DNA of 64,000 bases from Aquimarina mytili. Lineage in GTDB: Bacteria > Bacteroidota > Bacteroidia > Flavobacteriales > Flavobacteriaceae. Under the pieces are notes generated by a model that saw only the letters and a list, made by a program, of their open reading frames with translations, was not told the origin of the DNA and did no database searches. Where the stretch lies: contig NZ_JAERQJ010000003.1 of the NCBI RefSeq assembly GCF_016735115.1, forward strand, positions 620,001 through 684,000, written 5' to 3'. Both the position numbers and the translations under genes were made by a program. Shown piece by piece: positions 1-8,640 of the stretch. Positions within the stretch are counted from its first letter, which is position 1, and each line of letters starts with the position of its first letter.

Positions 1-1097
1 CCTTCTCTATTATATCTCCAGTAGGTTCTTCTATTTTTGAGTCTTATTTCAAAAATGGGATGTGTAACTTTTTCGTCTAAAGCATCAATTCTGGTTTTAA
101 GATAATTTTTATTATCTAAGAGACTGTATGGAGAATCCAGTTCATCGAAACGAATATCTACGATTGCAAAATAATTTTTATCATAAATATCATTGTTCAA
201 ATAAATTTGATACACAATTTCTGGGCCTGCATTTGCTTTTACTTTTAGTGAATACTGCCCATCAGGGATATCATCAGAATTTGCGTTGTTTTCATCAACT
301 TTTGTGAAATTTAAATGTACACGATCAAGAGTATCTAGACCGCTCTTACTTATTGTTTTTAGTTCATTATTATTTTCGTCTTCTAATACAAACTCTACTT
401 GAGTAATGTTTTGTTCTTTTTTGAATGTATAACTAAAATTATGAGGTAACAGCGCTCTATCGGCATCACTTACAAAGCGCTTATCTGTTATATCCACCCA
501 ATGCGCTGGGTCATTACCATCTGTATATTGTACTGCTTCTCGAATTGTGCCTCCAAAATCTGCCAATGCACCCATTTCATACAATACTCCATCTTGATGA
601 ATATTTACTTCATTTGAAATCGGAAGAGATGTATACAGAAAAGGTGCTTCATCAAATACTTCTTTATCTTTATTGGTAAAGTAATAGATTGAAGGAAGAG
701 GTGGTCTCAAACTTATATTACTAATACTGTTAAAGAAAGAAGCTGAAGGTTTTATCGAAAATGTAAGGTGTGTATCGTTGCTAAATTCAAATCTGGGTTT
801 ATACAGCGTTACTCCAGCTTGATTTTCAACAACTACTTCGGTACCCACAATAAACCCTAAAGCTGTTTTTGCTACGATCAATTTGTAATTGTTTAAGATT
901 GATTTTGTAGTTCCTACTGCCTCAATTTCAAAGAGATCCCTTATATCATATAATCGATTTTGTAACTTTCTTAATATTAGACTCTCTTTATCCGCTTTAT
1001 TTTTATCAAAGAAGGATTCGCCATCAACTGTAGTAAGAAAATAGTCGTGTAGTATTTGAACTTCAAATAATCTTTTAAATATGATCGCCTCCCCCAT
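1..1097 (-). CDS. eCIS-associated protein paired with DUF4255 (partial, C-terminus off window)
   Basis: Open frame from an ATG at 1097 to the window edge, about 365 residues with no stop seen. It starts one base after the stop of the DUF4255 gene to its right, so the two are translationally coupled. The beginning has a F-x-x-L-F-E-V-x-I-L-H-D-Y-F pattern and later a 'LTFSIKP' stretch and an 'IYYFTN' stretch. The protein at 32062-32838, which also directly follows a DUF4255 gene, begins with the similar 'EFFHIEIIHPYF' and has matching 'FTFYIYP' and 'MISFTN' stretches. I infer the two are distant paralogues. The family is known to me only as an unnamed companion in Bacteroidota contractile-injection clusters. 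The role is unknown; a beta-rich structural or cap-associated protein is possible. Confidence 0.6.
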   Translation of the reverse strand, partial: MGEAIIFKRLFEVQILHDYFLTTVDGESFFDKNKADKESLILRKLQNRLYDIRDLFEIEAVGTTKSILNNYKLIVAKTALGFIVGTEVVVENQAGVTLYKPRFEFSNDTHLTFSIKPSASFFNSISNISLRPPLPSIYYFTNKDKEVFDEAPFLYTSLPISNEVNIHQDGVLYEMGALADFGGTIREAVQYTDGNDPAHWVDITDKRFVSDADRALLPHNFSYTFKKEQNITQVEFVLEDENNNELKTISKSGLDTLDRVHLNFTKVDENNANSDDIPDGQYSLKVKANAGPEIVYQIYLNNDIYDKNYFAIVDIRFDELDSPYSLLDNKNYLKTRIDALDEKVTHPIFEIRLKNRRTYWRYNRE

Positions 1098-1098
1098 A

Positions 1099-1734
1099 CT
1101 AATTCGCGTTTGTTACATTTTCATTATTAACCAATTCTTCTATTAATGGTACCTCTTGACCAGAGTTCTCTTTAATACTAACTAGTCTAACCTTATACAT
1201 TGCAAATGGTACTTGTTTCCCTCCTAAAGATCCCCACAGGTGATTGATTTGCTCAAATGTTAGTGTATAGAGTTCTACATTAAGTTTGAGTTCTTCTTTA
1301 TTTTCTTGAGAAATATTATTGTTTCCGGATATGGTTGTAAAGGGAGAATTTTTGACCGTAAAGCTTTTTTTAGCTTGAAAAAATTGAATCACCAGAGATA
1401 ATCTACCCAATGCAAACTCATATGCATCTTGAAGATCTTGTCCGAGCGTAGTAGATATGAGAATATAGAGATTTAAAAAAACAGGAGGTTCTACATATTT
1501 TACATTCTTAGGAGTTCTAAAAATATTGCTGCTGTTTTTGAGGGTACTTTCTTCTTCGGTATTAACTAGGGTAATAACAATTTTATTATTGAGATCGGCC
1601 TGGCTGTCGCTTTCCATTAAGGCAATATTGTGCAAAATAATATCATCCTCAGTGATAGAATCATCGGGTGTTTTATTTTGAAAAATATAATTACTTAATT
1701 CGTCTCTTAATAATTTTAGTGCTAGCCCAATCAT
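1099..1734 (-). CDS. DUF4255 / Pvc16_N family protein (eCIS cap-type), copy 2
   Basis: 211 residues. The opening 'MIGLALKLLRDELSNYI', the mid-region 'PPVFLNLYILISTTLG', and the later 'LTFEQINHLWGSLGGK' followed by 'MYKVRLVSI' are the usual layout of DUF4255 proteins (Afp16/Pvc16 N-terminal domain), which close the distal end of the eCIS tube and sheath. A second, diverged family member lies at 32918-33496 at the head of the main eCIS operon. This copy is 1 base upstream of its companion gene and separated from the main cluster by three regulator genes. It could be a second cap protein, as AlgoCIS is described as having two DUF4255-type proteins, or the first gene of another eCIS operon to the left. 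Confidence 0.8.
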   Translation of the reverse strand: MIGLALKLLRDELSNYIFQNKTPDDSITEDDIILHNIALMESDSQADLNNKIVITLVNTEEESTLKNSSNIFRTPKNVKYVEPPVFLNLYILISTTLGQDLQDAYEFALGRLSLVIQFFQAKKSFTVKNSPFTTISGNNNISQENKEELKLNVELYTLTFEQINHLWGSLGGKQVPFAMYKVRLVSIKENSGQEVPLIEELVNNENVTNAN

Positions 1735-1892
1735 AGATAAATATTAAATTCAAAACTTATGATTGATTTGTGGGGTAGCAAATCAAGTTGCTTCAGAGCA
1801 AAAGGAAACTCTGGAGTTATTAATGCTAATTATTAACTCTATATTATGTTTACATTCGACGAGTCTAAGGTCAAAAAAAAAATAGGTAAATG

Positions 1893-1912
1893 AATCCCCA
1901 AAAATGGGGATT
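1893..1912 (-). terminator. Small hairpin downstream of the PAS-LuxR gene
   Basis: AATCCCC and GGGGATT form a 7-bp stem around a 6-nt loop, 48 bp downstream of the stop of the minus-strand regulator at 1960. On the minus strand a run of nine T follows about 10 nt later (around 1873-1881). The gap before the T run makes termination likely but not certain. Confidence 0.45.
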
Positions 1913-1959
1913 TTACACCCAAATACTTAATTAACAATTAGTTAACAAAACATTATGAT

Positions 1960-2649
1960 TTATAGCTCAAGTACCTTTGATGCTTTCTTTATGAGCTGTG
2001 CAGTGTTTTTTACTCGAAACTTTTGTATGAGGTGTTTACGGTGTGAGATTGCAGTATGATTACTTATAAAAAGTTTTTCGGCAATTTCCTTAGACGAAAA
2101 TCCATCCGCAATTAGTTTGAGCACTTCTTCTTCTCTGGAAGAGATACACGCAAGTTGATTTTTTAAAAAATTTCTTCCTCTATGTCCTCCATTATTTTTA
2201 ACACATCGCTCTATTTCTTCCTTTTCCGAAATATCAAAAAAGTAATTAAGAGCGAACATTCTATTTTTCAATTTATAAATTAGAATCTCGTGTCTTATAT
2301 AAACCTGTTTCCCATTTATATTATTGATATGGTATTGAAGCGTAATTATATCTCTTACTAATGGAGTAGTAAAAAAACTAAATATTTTGTTTTTTATGTC
2401 TGAGACTTCATGAGGAACAATTAAAGAAAACCAAAATTGCCATCCATTTTTGACGAGATTATGAGCATCAAACCCTATTAACTTTTCGAATATTTTATTG
2501 CAATATAAAAACCTGTCATCTTCGATCAGATAAATGCCAATCATCAAATTTTTTGAATCATTACAAGTATTGAATATTTTAGAAATTTCTGTAGAAAAAA
2601 TAGGCTCATCTACACAATGAGCTACGTAAAAATTGTGGTCAGGATTCAT
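1960..2649 (-). CDS. PAS domain LuxR-family transcriptional regulator
   Basis: 229 residues. Residues about 30-145 look like a PAS fold ('LMIGIYLIEDDRFLYCN...LIGFD', then a PAC-like 'NYFFDISEKEEIE'). Residues about 165-225 are a LuxR/GerE helix-turn-helix: 'SSREEEVLKLIADGFSSKEI' followed by 'AEKLFISNHTAISHRKHLIQ'. No receiver domain or transmembrane segment is present, so it is a cytoplasmic one-component sensor-regulator. It lies alone between the second DUF4255 gene and a long gap, on the same strand as the eCIS genes, so control of one of the flanking injection loci is an attractive inference, but nothing in the sequence proves it. Confidence 0.85.
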   Translation of the reverse strand: MNPDHNFYVAHCVDEPIFSTEISKIFNTCNDSKNLMIGIYLIEDDRFLYCNKIFEKLIGFDAHNLVKNGWQFWFSLIVPHEVSDIKNKIFSFFTTPLVRDIITLQYHINNINGKQVYIRHEILIYKLKNRMFALNYFFDISEKEEIERCVKNNGGHRGRNFLKNQLACISSREEEVLKLIADGFSSKEIAEKLFISNHTAISHRKHLIQKFRVKNTAQLIKKASKVLEL

Positions 2650-3388
2650 AAGAGCATTGTTTGTTTTGTGTGAAAAAATTAAGTGGCTTTAATTACATAA
2701 AGTTGGAGATTTATTTTTTTAAACACAAATATCTTATGTACATATTCCCCTACTTTTTCTTACAATTTTTATTCAAGTAATGCTTTGTTTTACAAAAAGA
2801 TAGACAACTTAAAAAACCACATTTATTTTGTGTTAAATTCACAAAAACATAACGCTCTTTATAACTAAAATTTATTCTAAAAACATGTTCAACCATCCAA
2901 AGGCCTTATTAGGAAAAGGCTTAGAAGAGTAAGAGATAAAGCAAACATGAAATTTCATTATACAACCCATCAAAAAAAGGAAAATTCCTTTTGTGTAATA
3001 TCAGTAAATATCTGACCGCGCTAAAACTAAATTTCAATATCGAAATCAGACAGGAATTAAGTTTAAAAAAAGTCAAAATAAACGAATTACATATCAAAAA
3101 AGCAGAAAAAAACCCTGCCAAAAAGGGGGGATTACCCCTCAAAAATAAGGGGGATTTAATAGTAAAAGTTAAAGCTAACTCAGGACTACCATTATATGCG
3201 TGTTTTTAATCTAAAAGTATCTCAAACTGACCCTAAATGAAAATCTCGCCCAAAAAGAAAACTGTTTTTTCGTGAGCCTTCAAAGAAAAGAGATGATTAA
3301 CGAAGAATACATTAAAAACCTTCTACAATAGAAAACAAATATACCTTCAATGCTATTAAGTCAACAAATAAGTACTGATTCAAAAGTT
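2650..3388. other. 739-bp gap with no convincing gene
   Basis: Very AT-rich. Short open frames on both strands (for example 2991-3209 plus and 2921-3142 minus) overlap each other, are lysine/asparagine-biased and match nothing I recognise. A G-run/C-run segment at 3124-3155 (GGGGGG, CCCC, GGGGG) is the only compositional oddity. The promoter of the PAS-LuxR gene is probably in 2650-2760. Confidence 0.5.
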
Positions 3389-5053
3389 TTAGTTTACAAG
3401 ATCGGAAGGACTTATAGCGAATTCTTTTTTAAAGCATTTAGAGAAATATGAAGGACTCGAAAATCCCGTTTGAAAAGCAATTTCGGAAATTGTACTTTGA
3501 TTACTCATTATTAGCTCTTTTGCCTTATGTAAACGGATTGAAGAAATTAATTGATTTGGGGATTTATTAGTAATTGCTTTTAGTTTCCTTTGTAATTGTC
3601 GCTCACTCACTCCTATCTCTCTACAAAGCATAGTTACTCCATAATAATCATTGCTAAGATGGTTATTTATGTTTTGAATTACCTGCTGTAAAAAAGAGCC
3701 TTGATGGGGGTCTTTAATTTGGGATATATTAGGGACTGTAGTTTCTTGCTTCACTTTTTTAGTCGCAGTAAACAGAAGCATCGAGGTTCCTAATTCTGTT
3801 TTAAATACTGTTTTGTTAGGTGTAAAGTCAATATCTACACCAATTACTAAATTTTTTACTGTTTGTGTGAGTATAATTTGATTAGGAATGGATTGGTTTG
3901 TTACTAACGCTGCAAAATCTTCTGTTTCTTCACAAATACAATCTACTACAGAACATTCTTTGATATCAATACCAATCGAAATTTGGGCATTAAAACTTTG
4001 AACGACCTCTACAAGTTCTGTACTACAATATACTGCTTTACTTGGTCCTTCAAAAGTAATCGTAAAGGTGTTTCTTGTATCAATAACCAAAGTACCTTTA
4101 TACTTATTTGCAAATTTCTTTACTAAGTTTCGAATAGTATATTGGTATGCTTCTGCCGCTTTTAAATGTCCTATCATAAAAGTATAAAGCTTTCTTTCAT
4201 AAACAGGTTCAGAAGCGATTTCTATTGTATCTACAAATGATTTTATCTCTTCTAAAACTTCCTGAGTATCACCTGCCCAGAATAAATGATCATTCCCTTC
4301 AAGTTCTATTAATATCGAATCTGGTATACGATCTGCAATAAACCTCCCTTCTTCGATCTTTACATCGATATCATCCACTCTTTGTAACAGTAATGTAGGT
4401 ACTTTTATGGAACCTAAAATATTGATGATATCTACTTGTGTATTCATTTTGGTTAATATCATCGCCGCTCTTGGACTTGCTCCGGAGCGAAAGTAATTCG
4501 CCAACCATTCCATAAATACCTTATCCTGTGCTTTTGAGGGTGCTAAAGATTCCAGATTCATAGCTCCACTTCCCCAATCATTCGCTATCATATCATACAC
4601 TTCCTGGCGCTCTTCGTCTGTCGGAGCCCAAGGGTACTCTTTAGAATATCTTCGTTTTGCAAAGATTCCAAAAGCAATTAATGAAATCACTCGGTCGGGA
4701 TATGTAGCACTGAACAATGCAGAAACACTACCTCCTTCAGAGTGTCCAAATAGTATTGCTTTTTCAGATCCTGCAGCATCCATTACAGCAGTGATATCTT
4801 CCATACGTTCTTCGAGTGTGGCAAATTCTACCACTCTATCTGATAAACCAGTTCCTCTTTTGTCGAAAAGAATAACTCTGGCAAACTTTCCTAGCTCTTC
4901 AAAGAAATTGACCAGCTCTGGACATGACCACATCAAATCAATATTAGACACCCACCCTGGAATATACACCAAGTCTATAGGCCCTGAACCAAATACTTGA
5001 TAAGCTATATTAATATCTCCACTCTTTGCATATGTTGTCTTTGGTTTTGTCAT
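3389..5053 (-). CDS. Alpha/beta hydrolase - degenerate nucleotide cyclase - AraC HTH fusion regulator
   Basis: About 554 residues from the ATG at 5053; a longer reading starts at 5107, but family homology begins at 'TTYAKSGDINIAYQVFG', so the shorter start is preferred. Domain 1 (about 1-290) is an alpha/beta hydrolase: nucleophile elbow GHSEGG, an oxyanion-side 'FDKRGTGLSDR', a late 'RVDDIDV' aspartate and 'GNDHLFW' histidine complete a likely Ser-Asp-His triad. Domain 2 (about 295-430) resembles the class III cyclase domain that normally follows this hydrolase, but the metal-binding 'FTDIVGST' position reads 'FMIGHLKA' and the 'TGDG' position reads 'IDTRNT', so catalysis should be lost. Domain 3 (last 100 residues) is an AraC HTH ('MLCREIGVSERQLQRKLKAI', 'ISEIAFQTGFSSPSYFSKCF'). 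Likely a ligand-sensing transcription factor. Confidence 0.85.
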   Translation of the reverse strand: MTKPKTTYAKSGDINIAYQVFGSGPIDLVYIPGWVSNIDLMWSCPELVNFFEELGKFARVILFDKRGTGLSDRVVEFATLEERMEDITAVMDAAGSEKAILFGHSEGGSVSALFSATYPDRVISLIAFGIFAKRRYSKEYPWAPTDEERQEVYDMIANDWGSGAMNLESLAPSKAQDKVFMEWLANYFRSGASPRAAMILTKMNTQVDIINILGSIKVPTLLLQRVDDIDVKIEEGRFIADRIPDSILIELEGNDHLFWAGDTQEVLEEIKSFVDTIEIASEPVYERKLYTFMIGHLKAAEAYQYTIRNLVKKFANKYKGTLVIDTRNTFTITFEGPSKAVYCSTELVEVVQSFNAQISIGIDIKECSVVDCICEETEDFAALVTNQSIPNQIILTQTVKNLVIGVDIDFTPNKTVFKTELGTSMLLFTATKKVKQETTVPNISQIKDPHQGSFLQQVIQNINNHLSNDYYGVTMLCREIGVSERQLQRKLKAITNKSPNQLISSIRLHKAKELIMSNQSTISEIAFQTGFSSPSYFSKCFKKEFAISPSDLVN

Positions 5054-5250
5054 ATCGTAGGTTTTAAAAGCATTTATAAAACTAGAGAATAACAAATCCA
5101 AGACCATAAAAACGATGCCTACAAAGTGTATACCAGCTGTTGCAAAATGTTAAAATCCGATATACAATATGTAGACAAGTAATGCGCAAAATATTGATTA
5201 TCAATATTTTAAATTCTATCTGTTTTTGCCTTGTCAATAAATAATTATAG

Positions 5251-7047
5251 CTACTCTTTTGCTTGCTCCAGGTGAACCAAGTAGGAAAATATTTCTTGTT
5301 CCGGAGATAATTTTAGTTTTTTACGAAGACGATATCTAGCCGTTCTTGCACTATCGGGAGAGATCCCTAAAATTCCAGCCATTTCTTTAACATTAAGATT
5401 AAGTCGTATGAGTGAGCATATTTTTAGATCATTAGTACTAAGGTCTGGATGCTTTGATTTCAATTGGGCATAAAATCCCTGATGAGCATCTTCAAAAAAT
5501 CGCCTAAAATCTTCCCAGTCCCTATCAATACTTATATTTTTTCGTACAATTTTATTAAGATCAGCAATCAGTTTTGTTTTTTCTAAAGAAGGAGACTTTT
5601 TGATTTGCTGTATCGTATGTTCTATGTTTTGTACGATTTCATTTTTCTTTATAAAATTTAAAGTGTAGGAACTAAGTTCTTTATTTTTAAAGTCTAATTT
5701 TTGCTTTAATTCTTTTTGTTTTAACTCAGAGTTTTCCAATTCTTTTTGTGTCAGTGCGTGAGCCGATTCTAAAAGTTCTCTTGTTTTTATAGCTAATTGA
5801 TTACTTTTCTTAGCCTGTTCTCTGGAAATTATATAAATAAAACAACCACTAATAGATATGATAATTACGCTAAGAACCAAAATAAGTTGGATAATATCAT
5901 CTTTTTTCTCTTGTGCTTTAAAGGATACCAGTTCTTTATCTTTTTCTTCCAGTTCATTCGCAAATTCTATATAAGCGATTTGCTTGGATTTTTCTAAATT
6001 GAAAAGAGAGTCTCTGAGCACTATATATTTATCATAAAAATAATAAGCCTCTTCAGGTTTAGATTGTTGTTTTTTGAGCTCTTTTAATTCCTCATAAGCA
6101 AACAGTTCATATTTCTTAAGGTTATTTTCTTTGGCTAGCTTTAGGCCTTTACTAATCTCCTTTACTGCCCTTTCGAATTTGCCAGATAGCCTTAGAATTT
6201 TACCGTGAATAATAAGATTATTAGTTAACCCATCGATATCACTCACTTTGCTCCCCAATTCTTTGGATCTTTTTATATGGTAATAGGCTTGTTCTATTTC
6301 GTTTTTATTTAAATATAAAATTCCCAGTTTGTTATGTGCTTCAGCTATACCATAAGTAAAGTTGTTATCACTATGCATTTTTAGAGCATCAGTCAAATAC
6401 TTTAGTGCTTCCTCATTTTTATGTTGTTCTACCAACATTGTTCCTATTTTGGTAAAAGTAGTAGCTATTCTACTTTTTAAACCTAATGCAGTAAATCCAT
6501 TAATAGCTTGTTCATAATATTGTTGCGCTTTTTTATACTCTTTAAGATCCGCATATACCATTCCTATATTAAGCGTGGTATTGGCTATACCTTTTTTATC
6601 CTGTATACGATGATAGGCTTTGTAAGAATTATTTAAGAACAGTAATGCTTGTGTAAGATTACCTTGCGCCCAATAGGCTACACCTACTACTCGATTAGCT
6701 CTTGCTATTCCTTTTGGATATGATAATTTTTCAGATAACTGTAGCGCTTGTGAGCCAAAAAGTATGGATTTATTGGCATCTACTATCCAATATTCATATC
6801 CAATATTATTGAGAAGATTAACCTTTATAGTATCTTCAGAAGCATAGTTCTGTACCTTATTTCGTAAACTATCAATCTTTTCGGATTTCTGTGTAGCAAA
6901 TGAAATATTAGTGCAAAACGAGAATCCTAAAATAATAGAAACGATTAACTTTTTACCAATTAAATCATGTTTGGATACACGTAACAGAACCTCAAAAAAA
7001 CTCATTAAAATCAGGGTTACAGGAAAAAATAGTTTAGATTCTGGCAA
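5251..7047 (-). CDS. TPR membrane protein with C-terminal LuxR-like HTH
   Basis: 598 residues. An N-terminal hydrophobic stretch near residues 33-50 ending in 'NISFA' looks like a signal peptide; the ATG at residue 15 may be the true start. About seven TPR units cover residues 70-360 ('GIANTTLNIGMVYADLKEYKKAQQYYEQAI' type). A single transmembrane helix is at about 388-412 ('IIQLILVLSVIIISISGCFI'), followed by a coiled coil and a final HTH ('DLKICSLIRLNLNVKEMAGI', 'LGISPDSARTARYRLRKKL'). This layout, a periplasmic TPR sensor joined to a cytoplasmic DNA-binding helix-turn-helix, is common in Bacteroidota. The signal and target genes are unknown. It is 200 bp from the last gene of the eCIS cluster, on the same strand. 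Confidence 0.85.
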   Translation of the reverse strand: MPESKLFFPVTLILMSFFEVLLRVSKHDLIGKKLIVSIILGFSFCTNISFATQKSEKIDSLRNKVQNYASEDTIKVNLLNNIGYEYWIVDANKSILFGSQALQLSEKLSYPKGIARANRVVGVAYWAQGNLTQALLFLNNSYKAYHRIQDKKGIANTTLNIGMVYADLKEYKKAQQYYEQAINGFTALGLKSRIATTFTKIGTMLVEQHKNEEALKYLTDALKMHSDNNFTYGIAEAHNKLGILYLNKNEIEQAYYHIKRSKELGSKVSDIDGLTNNLIIHGKILRLSGKFERAVKEISKGLKLAKENNLKKYELFAYEELKELKKQQSKPEEAYYFYDKYIVLRDSLFNLEKSKQIAYIEFANELEEKDKELVSFKAQEKKDDIIQLILVLSVIIISISGCFIYIISREQAKKSNQLAIKTRELLESAHALTQKELENSELKQKELKQKLDFKNKELSSYTLNFIKKNEIVQNIEHTIQQIKKSPSLEKTKLIADLNKIVRKNISIDRDWEDFRRFFEDAHQGFYAQLKSKHPDLSTNDLKICSLIRLNLNVKEMAGILGISPDSARTARYRLRKKLKLSPEQEIFSYLVHLEQAKE

Positions 7048-7254
7048 AACTACTTATCATTTTTCTAATCTTAACTGTAAGAATTGTTAAAACCTCTATT
7101 AATGAAAAGGTTTTAAAAAGATGTTAATAAATCCACTATTAATTTATCAAAAATGTATATTTTTTTTACAAGCCATACAACTTCAACTCACAATTAAACA
7201 CCTTGTAATACCTCTATTTATAATACGATACTAATCTTTATTATTTTAATATAT

Positions 7255-7845
7255 CTAGTTATTTTTTTCTTCAACTTTTATTGTATATTTTTCTTTATAT
7301 AAAATCATAAGATTGCAAAAAGAAATGATAAAGCCCGCAGAAAACAAATAACATAAAAAGAGTAATACCATAAGCTGCACTCTATTAGTCATAATACTTT
7401 CTTTGGTCCAGGCTTTCTCTGGATCTCCTAATAAAATCATCATTTGTTCATTTCGCGCTGGCAAAAATCCGTGAGAAGCTTCGAAGGCTTCAAAAGGATT
7501 GGTGTCTATAAATTCATTCCCGATTACAATATCTTTTTCTAGATAGGGTAATGTTTTGGCTTCTCTAGTAAAATGATATGCTGCATAGGTTCCTACTAAA
7601 ATCAAAATAAAATTAACGGATAACCTCATCCATACTCGGATCATTTTATTTTTTAATGAGTATAAAATTAAAAAACCTGCCAGTGCTGTTGCTATAAATA
7701 CTCCAAATTTCATTAAAAAAGAGGTATTATCATCTGAGGCATGCCAGGACGGTAATGGGATAATAAAAGCTCCTGCTACAGAAGCAATCCAGGTGCTTAG
7801 CAATGTAATTTCTTTCCAGACTTCTTTTAGTTTTGATACTAACAT
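7255..7845 (-). CDS. Four-helix membrane protein at the end of the eCIS cluster
   Basis: 196 residues from the ATG at 7845; a longer frame starts at 7896, but it would overlap the upstream lipoprotein gene by 44 bp, whereas the ATG at 7845 leaves a 7-bp gap. I count about four hydrophobic helices ('IASVAGAFIIPL', 'GVFIATALAGFLILY', 'LSVNFILILVGTYAAY', 'VQLMVLLFLCYLFSAGFIIS') with an extracytoplasmic loop between helices 3 and 4. I do not recognise the family. It forms a tight pair with the lipoprotein gene and lies behind the amidase, so a role in envelope passage or cell lysis for particle release is conceivable, but it is larger than typical holins. Confidence 0.7.
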   Translation of the reverse strand: MLVSKLKEVWKEITLLSTWIASVAGAFIIPLPSWHASDDNTSFLMKFGVFIATALAGFLILYSLKNKMIRVWMRLSVNFILILVGTYAAYHFTREAKTLPYLEKDIVIGNEFIDTNPFEAFEASHGFLPARNEQMMILLGDPEKAWTKESIMTNRVQLMVLLFLCYLFSAGFIISFCNLMILYKEKYTIKVEEKNN

Positions 7846-7852
7846 GATACCG

Positions 7853-8518
7853 TTATTTTGGGGTTTGTAATACCAATGTCTTTTCTTCTTCGCCACTACT
7901 ACTCAAAATGAGATGTAATTCTGGTGATCCTACTCGGCCTTCTTTTTCTAACCAAAATAGATAATACCCAGGTACAAAATCTTGAACAGCATTCTGAGTA
8001 GGTTGGTTAAACCGAAATCTTTTAATATCCTGTCCTTGTTCGTAGGACAATTTTCCGAAAACAAAAAATCCTTCTTCTTCATTTGAATTTACGATTACTT
8101 TAATTTTTGTGGTTGCATCATTTTTTGAGGTATTATTAATGGTTTGCAATTTTGCATCATAATCCTGATGTATGGCCTGAAGCACATTGGTCTTATTAGT
8201 TATATCGGCATCATTTTTTGTTAAACGACGTAGCACATTCTCTGCTTCCTTTAGGGTAGACACATATTCTGGACTTAGTGCATATTTATCATTACATTTT
8301 TCTAAAACCGGGAACAGTTCGACACTTTTTTGATTCAGCTTAGTGTAGGCCTCTTTTAGTTTGACGTCATTGGTATTCTCAACTTTTTCCTGAAGTATGC
8401 TCAAGGTTTGTTGTGTATTGGATAAGACCAACGAGAGTTCATTAGTTTTAGGACCATAGCTAGCACAACTACAGAACAGCACTAATATAAACAACCGTGT
8501 TACTTGTATTTGTTTCAT
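7853..8518 (-). CDS. Putative lipoprotein with helical core
   Basis: 221 residues. N-terminal signal with lipobox region 'LVLFCSCASY', so anchored in the outer or inner membrane. Residues about 25-140 are helical and heptad-like ('SLVLSNTQQTLSILQEKVEN'), and the C-terminal about 80 residues are beta-like ('KIKVIVNSNEEEGFFVFGKL', 'GYYLFWLEKEGRVGS'), perhaps an Ig-like or jelly-roll domain. No family recognised. It precedes the four-helix membrane protein by 7 bp and follows the amidase gene by 122 bp. The trio is reminiscent of a phage lysis cassette (endolysin, spanin-like lipoprotein, membrane protein), which is an inference from order only. Confidence 0.7.
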   Translation of the reverse strand: MKQIQVTRLFILVLFCSCASYGPKTNELSLVLSNTQQTLSILQEKVENTNDVKLKEAYTKLNQKSVELFPVLEKCNDKYALSPEYVSTLKEAENVLRRLTKNDADITNKTNVLQAIHQDYDAKLQTINNTSKNDATTKIKVIVNSNEEEGFFVFGKLSYEQGQDIKRFRFNQPTQNAVQDFVPGYYLFWLEKEGRVGSPELHLILSSSGEEEKTLVLQTPK

Positions 8519-8640
8519 TTTTAGGGAGTTTTAATGAATTATATAGGGATTACTTTGATTCAAAAGTATGGAGAATCACTCTCTACATACTATTACAAAT
8601 ACGGCAAATTCAGGTAATTTTCCGACGATGATCGAGGATA

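Noticed and set aside
2921-3209. Overlapping short open frames on both strands in the 2650-3388 gap
   Set aside because: No homology recognisable, low-complexity composition, opposite-strand overlap; treated as non-coding.
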